Positions 12,339 through 23,514 of a DNA stretch of 64,000 nucleotides are shown piece by piece (position 1 is the stretch's first letter; every line of letters begins with the position of its first letter). Origin of the DNA: Acephala macrosclerotiorum. Its lineage: Eukaryota > Ascomycota > Leotiomycetes > Helotiales > Mollisiaceae. The notes under the pieces were generated by a model. The model was not told the origin of the DNA, searched no databases, and saw only the letters and a program-made list of their open reading frames with translations. The DNA lies in assembly GCA_014904845.1 (NCBI GenBank), contig MU119288.1, positions 89,743 to 153,742 on the forward strand, given 5' to 3'. Both the position numbers and the translations under genes were made by a program.

Positions 12339-12762
12339 CTTGGGTGTCAGCGCCGTCACCAGGAAGGTGGAAAGTGTTTGGAAATTCCTCAGGGTGGAGC
12401 ATTGCTGAGAAAGGGAGGAGCACCCAGGAACGGTAGGCCCTTTATTGTTAAAGAATTGAACGAACATGGGAAAATTGGGCTGTATCTGAAGAATCGAATA
12501 GTGTATTTACCCGTTAATTAATTCTGTACTAGTTGGCGATGCAATATGGGACAGGCTAAACATTGCAATATATAGTACGGCATGGTATTTCTGGAGCCGA
12601 GTTAAAGAAGCAATCGAGATGCCACTTGGCGATTAGGTATTGAGAAATCTTCACTCAATTCCAAGCTGAATATTGAATAGGGATTTTTTGGAAGAGAAAG
12701 GAGAGTAATAAAAGTATTGGCATTAGGTTCAAGTATACATATGGGCATATCTTGTCAGCCAT

Positions 12763-14189
12763 TCAAAATCTAGCCTCGACCTTCTTCTCGACGTCACCCA
12801 AGGCCCAAGCACTCGACCTCGCCTTACTTCGCACACTCGTGGCTTGCGCTTCTGTGAAACCTTTGGCCACAACAGCAGGATTGTAGCCAAGCTTGTTTTT
12901 CCGCCCAACAGTGGCATCATCAACAACATCGTTGCTCTTGTCATCCGCTCGCTTGTAGACTGTGACAACAACTGCTCCTCCCAGACCAAGATTGTGTTGC
13001 AAGGCGACTGTAGTGTCCTTGATCAACCTGTTGTTTGCCCAACCTCTCAAGTGCCATACCAGTTCCGCACATTGAGCAATTCCTGATGCGCCGAGAGGAT
13101 GCCCCTTGGAGATCAGTCCACCGGAAGGGTTGATGACAAGCTTGCCACCGTATGTGATGTCTCCGTTTCGGACCAGCTCGTGTGCTTTGCCTGGTGGTGA
13201 GAGTCCAAGAGCATCGATGACAATCATCTCGTTCGCAGAGAAGCAATCATGTAACTCGCAGACCTTGATGTCCTTTGGCGATACCTTTGCTTCAGCCATA
13301 GCAGTCTTGGCAGCATATTGGGTCATCTCGAAGCCCATCAGATCAATGGCGCTTCTCGAGAACAGACTTGGAGCATCAGTAGCCATACATTGTCCTGCAA
13401 TCAAAATAGCTTGTTCCTTCAAGTGTGGTCTGGCATCGAGGAAGTCTTGTGAAACGAGGACAGCAGCAGCACCACCATCGGAGGTAGGGCAGCATTGAAG
13501 CTTTGTGAGGGGTTCGTGGATCATTGGAGCCTTCATGATTTGTTCGAGGGTATATACATCTTGGAATTGAGAGTATGGATTTCGTTGGGAGTGTTCGTGG
13601 TTGACTCGTGCGATTTCGGCGAAGTCTTCGGGTTTAGCACCGTACCTGGAAGAAGCATGTCAGTACAAGAAGAGGGAAGAGAGGGATACCATTACTTCTC
13701 CATATACTCTCGGCCTGCATTGCCAAACATTTGCGCAGCTCCTGGAGCATTTGTGACGCCACGGGTCGCTGCCATCATCTCTGCTGATGTGCCTGTGGGA
13801 TTGCTTCGGTCCTGCCAGAAGCTCTGCAGACTTCCTGGGTTCATCTTCTCGAATCCCACAACGAGAATACAGTCGGCTCCGCCATGACTAATGACATTCC
13901 GGGCGAGATGGAGACCTGTTGAGCCAGTCGAGCAGTTGTTGTTGACATTGTATATTGGGATCTTGGTCATGCCAAATTGGTAGAAAACTCGCTGCCCGCA
14001 TGTGGAGTCGCCATAGCAGTAGCAGGCCACACCTTGGTCGACATCGTCGTAATTGATCTGCGCATCGAGCATAGCCTTGATTCCAGCCTCAAATCCAAGC
14101 TCTGTATAGTCGACCTTGCCTCTGGGCTTAATGAACTTGGTCATGCCCACGCCGAGGACGTAGCATGGTTCGTTGCGCTTAATGACCAT
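12763..14189 (-). CDS. SCP2-type thiolase (acetyl-CoA acyltransferase-like)
   Basis: A predicted 458-aa thiolase of the sterol-carrier-protein-X branch, which cleaves 3-oxoacyl-CoA, usually in peroxisomes. Seen: the nucleophile Cys in NNNCSTGSTG (about residue 86), CELHDCFSANE, and the GGLISKGHPLGASG box with its catalytic His. A 50-nt intron (13646-13695, donor GTAATG, acceptor CCAG) joins ...YMEK to YGAKPEDF. The ATG at 14189 directly precedes the conserved start KRNEPCYVLGVGMTKF; an in-frame codon at 14225 would add 12 residues. The C-terminus EARF is not a canonical SKL-type PTS1. The monooxygenase at 14996-16500 lies upstream in the same orientation and suggests a shared catabolic role. 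Confidence 0.88.
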
Positions 14190-14995
14190 CTTGAAGGTTG
14201 TTTTGGAGATTGCAGATTGATTCAAAGATATACTATTTCGTTCGAGATGGGAGAAAGAGGGTAGAGTTTATGTACTGATGATCTGACGTGAAAGTAAGCA
14301 GAGAGTGAGGTATATTTACATTTAGATAGCAAGCGTAGAGGCCGTTTCTGCTCTACAAGTCGGCTGGGGAATGCGGGGAGAGCCGAGGCAGCGGCAAACG
14401 GCAAAGCCTCCGCCGGTCAACACATGCGAGGCTGTTTGATGATCGAGGGGGATGTCAGCCTTGTCGTGTCAAGGTCTATGGATAGCTTCAAATGCTCCGG
14501 CGGAGCTCATTATGAAGAATTGATTGTGTGATTGAAGTTGAAAGGAGACACCGAGAAGCTTGGATTGCTCTGTTGGCTAGCCTTGGCATGCTTAGTCAGA
14601 CAGAATCAATGATATCTCGACAAGCTTCACACCTCCTCAACCACACAGCCAACTATCCTCGGTCACTCGGTATCCAGTACCGCCAGAGGTTTTGCAAAAT
14701 CTCGAGCACCTTCAGTTTTCACACGACCAATGGATTACCAACACTCTAGCTACGGGATCGTCTTTCCCGTACCTGGTCCTGCTCGGCAGTGTAAGGAACT
14801 GTCGGCATTCTCGGACACATCCCCTTGACGAGCCTGCTACTTACTTCCAGATGATGAAAAAAGTATTACGATTGGTCGAGTTCTCAGTACAGCGTCTGCT
14901 GTTTACTAGGAACATCAGACAGCCAAGGACCAGGCATCCATTATCTCAATTACGGCCGTTATCATACTTCTCGTCAAACTTCCTCTGCAAGTTGA
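14190..14995. other. Intergenic region
   Basis: About 800 bp between the two minus-strand catabolic genes. It should hold the thiolase promoter. No gene or repeat was recognised. Confidence 0.4.
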
Positions 14996-16500
14996 TCAAC
15001 TTCCAGCCACTTCTATAGACTCCTCCAACTGATATTTCGGTATCTCCTCACCCGCCCTCCACTTATACTTGCTACCAGGGTGGTCTTCTGGCAACCTGCT
15101 CGTTCCAAAGATCACCTCCCGAGCAGTCGCACCTTCCTTCTCAACCTTCGTCGCATACAATCCGCGGCGCTCCAACTCTGGAAGCAAGAACTCAATAATG
15201 TCCTCGAATGTTCCCGGATTGGTAACATGAGCAAGGTTGAAGCCGTCAACATCTGCGACCTCTATCCAGCGCTCCAACCATCTGCCACGGCCTTAGGATC
15301 GCCAACGATTTTCGCTCCTAAACCACCTACACTCAGATACTCTACAATTCGTCTCTTGGTCCATGGGAGGTTATTGGTACCGGGAACAGTGCTAGACCAA
15401 CGTCGAACGATGGATCGTACACGAGGAGAATTGCTGAACTGGAAGTCATCGTTATCTGAGTAGCTGGACAGGTCAACACCCGTCCAACCTCCAAACAATG
15501 CTAATGCACCCTCGCTGTCCGCGTACGACAGGTAGTCTTCTCGCTTTGCTTTCGCTTCCTCGTTGGTTGCGGCTACAATGACATTGATTCCCACAACCAC
15601 TTTGATGTGATAGGGATCACGACCCTCTTCTCTGGCAACTCTCCGAATGTTATCCACACTTACGCGAACGCCTTCCGGAACCTGACCACCAACGAAGATC
15701 AACTCAGCGTGTTTGCCGCCAAAGCCATTCCCAGCCTCAGAGACACCAGCCTGGAACAAGAGAGGAGTTCGCTGCGGTGAAGGCTCGCAGAAAGCTGGGC
15801 CCGGAACTTCGAAATATTTGCCCTTGTGATGAATCTGCTGGATAGCATCGGGAGCAATGTAAACTCCAGTTTCCCTATCTGCCAAGACGGCATCATCGCG
15901 GAAACTCCCTTCCCAGAGCTTGTATAGTACCTCCATGTATTCGTGGGCAATGGCATATCGCTCGTCGTGAGGTATTTGCTCTTTCAGCCCATGGTTCCGG
16001 GCCGCGCCATCAAGATACGAGGTCACGATGTTCCAGGCCAGCCGGCCCTTGCTAAGATGATCAACTATGGAAAGCCTTCTGGCAAGCGAGTATGGCTTCT
16101 CGTAAGTGAGGCTTGCAGTAACGCCAAAGATCAAGTTCTTGGTCGCTGCTGCCATCGCTGGAACCAGATACAGAGGATCATTGACAGGAAATTGCGCTCC
16201 AGCTGCTAGTGCGGGTACAACATTTGCAGGCCCCTTGTATACATCATACGGACCCAAGGTGTCGGCAATGAACATGGCGTGGAAATTGGCATCGTCAAGC
16301 AATTTTGCCAAGTCTGTCCAGAATGACAACTTCTTGTATCGATCCGTTTTGTTTCTGGGATGCCGCCACAGTCCAGGCGCTAGATGCCCTGGTGTGTTCA
16401 TCACAAAGGTATTGAGAATAATCTTTTTCTTGCTGTCGAGTTTGCGCCTCTTGTTGGGGCTCTCAGCACCATTGTGCCCGTTGGTGGTAGTATCGGCCAT
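14996..16500 (-). pseudogene. NtaA/SnaA/DszA-type FMN monooxygenase, one frameshift
   Basis: A member of the luciferase-like flavin-dependent monooxygenases related to nitrilotriacetate monooxygenase, which use FMNH2 and O2 on amines or sulfur compounds. The first 412 codons (ATG at 16500) include FVMNTPGHLAPGLWR, the FIADTLGPYD region, LSKGRLAWNIVTSY and the PLLFQAG segment. At about 15277-15283 the frame shifts by one base, and the expected C-terminus (ERWIEVADVDGFNLAHVTNPGTF...) continues in the next frame to a stop at 14996. Without a shift the protein would end after ADGWSAG. The rest has no stops, so either the gene died recently or there is a sequence error. Full length would be about 500 aa, normal for the family. 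Confidence 0.75.
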
Positions 16501-17140
16501 GCTGGTAATTCAGTTGTCAGAAAGTGACCAATCAGAGGTAGCAATGCCCCTAGCAATTTAGAGCTTTCAAATGTATTTCTCTACTTTCTAGACTCTTGAT
16601 TCCCAACGCCGTTCAAGTGTATTTATCCCTCTGTTCTCTGTTTGTCGAGATTTCCACAATCTCATTGGCCAATGGGAAGGACCCACCCATGGCTCGCAAT
16701 TACGCGCATGTTGCACGCCATTGCATTTCTTGCCCTCCCGGACTCCATCTTGTGTCACCGGAACCTTTCTTCCTATCACTTTCATGCAGTTGGGATACAA
16801 GGCTGTAGTTCTCTAGACCATAAGCAGTCGCCAAGGCTATGGTATCAGTGAGAATTCAACCAAACGAGCATTGACTTCCCCACCTTCGAAGATTATCTTT
16901 GACAATCGAATAAGCATACCCACATAGCGCCATTGTCATCGAGCATATCGTGCTATACTTACTGGACAAGGAGATGGACTTTGCCACCTGGGAGAAGTTT
17001 TCAGCATGTTCGACGTGGGATGGGAGAATGGGGTATATGTCAACCTGCCAATCCGGCACTTGAACTTTGCGAATCCCTTCAACTGAGAGTGCCGCACCAC
17101 AGCTCTATTCTACAGCTTCCTTATTCTTGGCAACATCAAG
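16501..17140. other. Divergent intergenic region
   Basis: The region between the monooxygenase (minus) and the symporter relic (plus). Short overlapping ORFs have no protein features. Confidence 0.4.
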
Positions 17141-18723
17141 ATGCCATCTCTCCAGCTCGGCGTCCAAGGCATAACCTTGCTCCATCAAGGAACTGCCTAT
17201 GGCATCCTCATCGGCCTCGGTGTTGGATTCTGCGGAGTCATCTTACTAGCTGTCAAGATCCAGAAAGTCTACCTCTCAGAAGATTCCGGGACATCAGAGA
17301 TGTTCATGGTTGCCAATCGAACTGTCGGGACTGGTCTCACAGCAGCAGCTGTGTTCCAATCTTGGATGTGGATCAACGAGACAGTCTTTGCTGCGGCCCT
17401 GTACTACCGCTATGGGCTCGCTGTTCCTCTGGTACGCCTCCCCAATACTTTATTCTGAAGAATTACTGATATACACCCAGTGGTGGGCCACCGGCCTCTG
17501 CTTTCAAATTGCCCTCATGGCAGCCCTAGGCGTAATGGCCAAAATTCGTGTATCATACGCCCACACATCCCTCGAGATCATCCGCATGCGCTACGGCAAG
17601 ATCGGTCACGTTGTCTTCGTGGTGCTAAATCTGTGTTGTAATGTGTTTGGTTGTGCGTCCATGATATCAAGCACCGTTTCTTCGAGTATGATTGCTGTTA
17701 GCAGTATTTTGTCTTTTGATATTTATAAGACATATCAATCCTAAGGCGAGCGATAGGAGATTGGTAAGAGTTAGTCATGCAGCGGTGGTGGTGCATGCCG
17801 TTTTCATCACGGGTGTTTCGCTGGCGATGAATTATGGAGGAGCGAATATGACTTGGATCGGATACTTCAGACCTATTCTTACGTGTCTCGGTATCATTCC
17901 GTTAGTTTTCGCCTTGACATGGTCTGGCCAAACACGTTTAGCAGCCATTGTGTCCCCTATTCTAGGGTTCCTCACTGGTCTTGCGGTCTGACTCGGTACC
18001 GCAAAGTCGTTGTACGGGACGATCAATCTCACCACCACGAGTTCAAATTTACCTGCTCTTTATGGCGCTATCGGATCCATGTTCTCGCCAGCCATATACT
18101 CGGTTCTCATCTCTCAGTATAAGCCTTACAAATTTGACTGGCCAGAGTTCCTCCGCATCGAGCTCCTAGAAGACGTCGCGCTCATCGAGACGTCTACTTC
18201 TACAGGCTCGACACTCGGTGACGACGAGAAAAGGGACAACGCTAGCGATGTAGCAATCACGCCCATCCCCGAAATTTCATCATCAGAAACATCCTCAGCC
18301 AAGGGCCCCGAGAAGATCCAACCCTCCACCGAAACATCAACAATCATCACCACCCTCCGCAAAGCCTCACCAACCACACCCAAAGAAACCATCTCCCTAG
18401 ACGACATCGTGCACCCCTTCAGCGAGGAAACTCTAAAGGAGTTACATCATTGGTATAAAATTGCCTGGATTTTCTGGGTTGTTATTGTGCTTGTTACGTT
18501 TGTCCTTTGGCCGCTTCCTCTGTATAGGGATTATGTCTTCACGAAGAGTTCCTTTGAGGGTTGGACGAGTGTTGCTATTGTTTGGCAGTTTTTTGCATTT
18601 GGGGCGGTGGTTGTTTTTCCGCTTTATGATGGGAGACATGCTATTATAAAGGGGGGCAGGGGGTGTTGGAGGGCTGTTGAGGGGTTTGTGGGGAGGTGGG
18701 TGGTGAAATCAGGGGGCATGTGA
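17141..18723 (+). pseudogene. DUR3-like solute:sodium symporter pseudogene
   Basis: A relic of an SSS-family transporter of the fungal urea/polyamine (DUR3-like) type, a plasma-membrane carrier. From the ATG at 17141 it reads VGFCGVILLAVKIQ, then AAVFQSWMWINETVF, a 49-nt intron (17432-17480), WWATGLCFQIALMA and NVFGCASM. The sequence then jumps to SSSMIAVSSILSFDIYKTY. In intact family members these segments are separated by several membrane spans, so I infer an internal deletion of roughly 250-300 codons near 17665. Further breaks are a 2-nt deletion at about 17741, before INPKASDRR, and a TGA at 17989-17991 where a Trp is expected. The C-terminal part to 18723 (last membrane spans and loop) is otherwise clean. 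Confidence 0.82.
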
Positions 18724-19123
18724 GAGGAGATAGAAGTGGGTCTTTGGAGCATGCGTTCGTTTTATGAGATTGCTATGCCCTATCTTCTTCAAGCATACCT
18801 CGCCTTGGTACATTAGCTGGCACTTCCATCCGGCACGGAGGCAGGCAGCTCCACCACATTTTCCGGAAAGGCATACTCCGACGCGGTTGCACTGACTGGA
18901 GACAGGTCTAGTTCAGCACGCCCGTCTCTATCGTCCCCAACCTCAGCTACTCCCGTGCTTCTCACTCTCATGTTGTCCACCCCCGAAACCCAGACCACTC
19001 TCTTAAAGGAGATAGAACTTCAAAGTCTCCCCTTCCATCAATTCAATTGTCTGCTACATTGTAATGTACTGGCACCGAAACTCAGCCTTCCGGTCCGATT
19101 CACCAGGTAATGGTTGTCTCCTA
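18724..19123. other. Intergenic region
   Basis: Nothing recognisable between the symporter relic and the decayed ORFs that follow. Confidence 0.4.
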
Positions 19124-19909
19124 TCAACCCTTCCCAAGTAGCTTCGAGAATTGCATCTTTTCGCTCAGTCTCAACGCTATGAGATAATGGGCGTATGCTT
19201 TGCGGATATCCACATTGATCCAATCCTGGGTGTGAGCCTCCTTCAAGTATTCATACGCAAGCTCGAAGCGTTCTCGTTGAAATTGGGAGCACCCTCTTCG
19301 ATAGCAGTAGAGCGCGTCTAGCAGTTTTTGATCCTTCGCCGAACAGCCGCAGGATGGCACAATTGGAACTTTGTAGAGTGGCCTCCAATCTAGTGGGTAA
19401 GTTTGCCCACCGATACAACTCCGGCCGAGGAGCATCGACGAATAATGAGCCAGATGAGGGACCAAAGGTGGTTATCAGCTCCATTTTCCGTCCCAATTCA
19501 GCCCTATCGGCAACTGATACTTTGTGAAGCTCCATTATCTCCCCGAAGACGACCGAACTGGATCGGAAAGGTGATTCCAAGCTTTCCCTTACAAGGCTGT
19601 CTCTGCGGGGTAATTTCCAAGAGGAAGTGCTTCCGTTCCTGTCATAGTCAGCAACGCCATATATTTATGCTCGGTCCAAGAACCTGAACTCGAAGAAGAG
19701 CCCCATAATTGTTTACCAACTGTTAATATTCTCGCTGGAATGAGGATCAGACGTGAAAAGAGGGGCAATCGAGATAGTGCCGCGACGGTGAACCTGCTAC
19801 GGACTTGGTGCTGAGACACACTCGCTGTCTTATCAATGGCTGAATAGTGAAGACTCGCGCTGCGCTGTGTGCTCAAGTGATCTACCGAAACGTGTTCTAG
19901 CGCTCGCAA
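19124..19909 (-). pseudogene. Decayed gene fragments, unknown family
   Basis: Three minus-strand fragments in different frames look like one broken gene. An upstream piece (HKYMALLTMTGTEALPLGNY) runs into a TAA and then continues as GKAWNHLSDPVRSSS. A middle piece in a second frame reads SVADRAELGRKMELI...GSLFVDAPRPELYRW. A last piece in a third frame reads DQKLLDALYCYRRGCSQFQ...FELAYEYLKEAH and looks like a helical, TPR-like repeat. I do not recognise the family. Several frame changes within 800 bp with no intron signals make an intact gene unlikely. Confidence 0.3.
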
Positions 19910-20375
19910 CTCATTTCAGCCCCACCAAGCGAGCTACCGAAGCCACCCCTGAGCGCACTGGATATGTTTCCTGATTAAATCGTCACCTCATCAGTAGTTC
20001 GCTTATTAAGTGTAAAGTTCTCAGGCTCCGTAACACCTAGACCGCTCTTTTATCATTCTGATCACGTGAATGGCAGACACTAAGCTCCATCTGCTCATCG
20101 TGCAGATCTCCTCTCTTGATTTTGTTTTTATTACGGTGCGGCATGCATGTCTATAAGGCAGCTACGTCCAGTTAGAGCCAGCCAAGTGAGGGGTACCGAA
20201 ATATTTTCGATTGAGGCGCATGCTGCTCAGAGAAGGTGTGCATACATCAGGCACCAAGCTCAGCATAAACTTTCAATGGAAAGGGGAATCGACTCTTGGA
20301 TTCGCGTTTGATTCGAACTCTCAGATACGTGCCTCGAACCTCTCACCACAACCAAAATCTACCCGGCTAGAAAAT

Positions 20376-21193
20376 ATGTCAGGAAGAAATGTCACACTAT
20401 CTGCTGACACGATCCTAAATACGGTCGGTCAGGCACCGTCTCGTGATGGAGCTCCTGTCCAGGGCCTCAACATGGCTCCCACCAATACCCTACTGGCATC
20501 ACGGCCAAGAACACTTGACCTGTATGCATCTACACAGCTTCAAGAGAATGGATGGCATGCTGACTATTTTGAAAGCGTTTCCGAGCCAGTTAGAGTCGGT
20601 GGTCAGTCTTTGTACCTGTCTATCTGTCCCATGTCCGGGGTGAGAAGGAGGAAAAATTGGGGGCTGGTTTCTGACTCCTTGGCGTTCAAATAGGCTACGA
20701 TGACAGCGACGATTCATATATCTTTACATCATTTCCATCTGGACCAATTACATCCAACAGAATTGCCTCGCAAGCATTTCCGACCAATACCGCCGTTTAT
20801 CTAGCCCCCCTTGCAACGAGGAATCCTCCAGCGACGCCAGGCGAGGAGATGCTCGTTCGTTACGAGATCACTCAGCGCAGCCTGAAGTTTAAAGGTGATG
20901 TGAATGGCATCAAAATTGTAGCGACTCAAGTTGCATCAAAAGTAGGCCCGGACCCTTCTGAATATCAGGTTGGGGGTGAGGAACAGAGCTCTCAGTCACA
21001 AGGCCAGGGGAAGCAGAACGCTGGATTCGTCAACCAGAATGGGGCCCAGTTTTCCCAATCAGTTACGGATACTGAAACTGAAGTGAGCCAGTCCGTAGGA
21101 GGAAAAGAGTTTTTGACCGTCACGCAGGATGCTGCAGAGGTAGAGGGCGAGGTTAGAGGAGGCTCTTTCGTTACTAGCCAACGCGTGTGGTGA
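20376..21193 (+). CDS. Hypothetical protein, two exons
   Basis: An unrecognised predicted protein of about 241 aa. Exon 1 (20376-20601) starts MSGRNVTLSADTILN and runs into a 92-nt intron with donor GTCAGT at 20602, a CTGAC branch site and an acceptor ending at 20693. Exon 2 keeps a single open frame (GYDDSDDSYIFTSFPSGP...) to the stop at 21193. The C-terminal third is Gln/Ser/Glu/Val-rich with several SQS and EVEG-like words and looks disordered. No signal peptide, membrane span or catalytic motif is visible. The frame is also open upstream to about 20220, so a longer N-terminus is possible. Consistent phase across the intron supports real coding. Confidence 0.5.
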
Positions 21194-21599
21194 AGAATAC
21201 AATACTACTATATTAATTCCTCAAACTTCAGAGTATATCGTACAGTATATAAGGACACATATGAGAGTGAAATTGAGGCTTCTAATTGGTTAGCAGGAGG
21301 TTAGATGCATATTATTGCACGTGAGATTCAAGTGATTAGCTGCAAAATACACGTATAGATTAGAAATAGGTAATATTCGCTTAATTGCGAATATTGAGAT
21401 CTTTTGGTCCAGGGGCTAAGTGGATCCTTATTTTTCCACCCACGTCACAAACCAAGCCATTGGGGGGCCAAAACGGATGCCTACTTCTGGTACCAGGCTG
21501 ACTCAGGGCATGCTTAGGCTGTGGCTTAGGCAGTGTTCAGGTTCTGCTCATGTTTACTTACTCTCGGTTCAGCTAAAGGCAGTAGCCGCTCACCGTCCG
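21194..21599. other. Intergenic region with a small palindrome
   Basis: The only structure seen is an inverted repeat at 21372-21395 (AATATTCGC, 6-nt spacer, GCGAATATT). Confidence 0.45.
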
Positions 21600-23092
21600 G
21601 AGACCAAAGCGGAACCGCACGAGAAAAAATTATTATAGAGTTTACGGGAATTCGCAACTCACAAATGGCTTTACCTGCTCGTGAGTTGCTAGTATTAATA
21701 TTATTTGAAAGAATCGTCTGAGAGATGGTAGTTGGGATTCCTAGGTTGGGTGGTGGATGCTTTTGACTTCTATTCGATATCGATAGTAATACCCGAATTG
21801 ACAGTATAATTTGAGAAAACTCCATATATGATGACCCTTAGGCTCACAATGTCACTCATCCCACGCTTTCTAGGAGCTGCAACCTTCGGAATGGCAGCTG
21901 ATCATTACGGGAGGAAATGGCCGTTCGTAGTCGATTGTATTTTGCTCGGCGCTCTGCAATTATCCTCCACATTCTACACGACCTACACCCAATTTATTGT
22001 TTGCCGTGCATTTTTTGGGATAGCGATGGGTGGCACACACGGTAATGTTGCAGCCACTGCTTTAGAATATTGTCCCATAGCTGCGAGGGGACTTGTGGCT
22101 GGCATTTTCCAATCTGGACACCCGATCGTATTCCTACTGACAACCGCGTGCTGGAGAGCCATGATGTTAGCCCACAAGACAAGGACTGGAAATGCCTCTT
22201 CTACTTTGCTTCTTGTCACCCGCTCCTTCTTATTGTTTTCCGACTGCTGTTGCTAGAGACGAAAATTTTCCGGAATACGGCCAGACGTGAAAACAATCCC
22301 GAAAGCTTTCTCATTTTCATGGATACACCCAAGGATGAAATAATTTGCATTGGTAGAGATTGCTGTATCTGAGCACTTTCATATTCGGGTGCGCTCTGCT
22401 TGTGAGTTTCCAAGACCCATACATTTTTCACCCTCTGACAAGATCAACCACACGGCGCCGAGGACGTTTTTACCCTCCTATCAAAATTCAACATGGATAC
22501 TCATCCAACGAAGTCACCGCAACTCAGATTGTAGCATTTGTCGGAGCCGTCATAGGCTCTTGGGTTGTAGGCTTTGGTATCCAAATCATTGGTCGGCGAC
22601 TCACCATCATTATGGCAAGTCTGCTAGACGCTATTTTGATCTACCATACTGCTTCGTTTCCGTCCCCGGTTGTACACTGTTACATTTCTCGAATTGTTCA
22701 TCATCCATGGCATCTTTGGCATTGTTCCCACCCACCTCATAGAACTTTCCCCGCCAGCATTCAGCACCTTTATAGTTGGTACTTCATACAATCTTGGAGT
22801 CCTCCTAGCGTCTTGAGTTCCAGTTCTGGAGACTTTGATTAGCGAGAAACGGAAAAAGATCAAAAAGGAAGCCGCTAGTGGCTATTGATATAGTGAGGCG
22901 ATGGGTACTGGGCTAGGATGTACTTTCATATTCGTTATTGCTATTACATTTCTGGGCCCAGAGAATAAATTGAGGAAACCAACGGCAACGGCAGCGGGAG
23001 CGATGGAAGATAGCTCAAGCGAGGATGGCAACAGTGTTCATTCTATGGTGCAGGAAACTTTGGGAAGATGGATCTTGTTTCTTAGAAGCTAG
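21600..23092 (+). pseudogene. JEN-like carboxylate MFS transporter pseudogene
   Basis: A relic of a major-facilitator carrier of the fungal carboxylic-acid (JEN1-like) group, proton-coupled lactate/pyruvate uptake at the plasma membrane. Ordered pieces: HKWLYLL, an apparent intron, LGFLGWVVDAFDFYS, the MFS box MAADHYGRKWPFV, CRAFFGIAMGG, LPIVFRLLL-like text near 22230, IVGFGIQIIGRR near 22570, IHGIFGIVPTHLIELSPP near 22700 and FLGPENK near 22955. Breaks: a TAA where Gln is expected (about 21808), frameshifts near 22180, 22330, 22480-22650 and 22680, and TGA/TGATATAG stops after 22840. No long frame remains, so this is clearly dead. Confidence 0.8.
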
Positions 23093-23514
23093 AGCTGTAC
23101 TTATTTCAAAGCCTAGAGCTATTTCAGATTTCGATCTTTGCTGATCTAATATCTACTCGTGCCGTAGGATGTCTGTTCTAGTGGGCCTCGCGCAGAATCT
23201 CAGAATATGGAATTTTGAAGGGCAATTTCGCTTTCGAACTCCCCCTATCTGAGCAAAACAGACTTCCTGGCAGCACGAGTAACTGCTCTTCTGTGCTTGA
23301 AAGGAGAGTCTATTCTTGATATTAATGAATGGACTTTAGATTTTGACAGAGGACCTACAACATAATTTAGAACATCAAAATCCTCCGGCATACTCATTAG
23401 GTATCGCCTTCTCGGAGAACTTGGTATTTCTGGCTGGCTTGACAATGAAGTTGTATCTAGGCCAAATCATCCCTCCATTCTTCGCATACAAATAGCAACC
23501 CCTGATCGCCTGTT
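23093..23514. other. Intergenic region
   Basis: The 3' sides of two convergent loci. No feature recognised. Confidence 0.4.

Noticed and set aside
12844..13498. Plus-strand ORFs over the thiolase
   Set aside because: They are shadows of the minus-strand thiolase, whose motifs are unambiguous.
14996..15277. Separate small gene at the monooxygenase 3' end
   Set aside because: The sequence is the expected C-terminus of the same family, shifted by one base.
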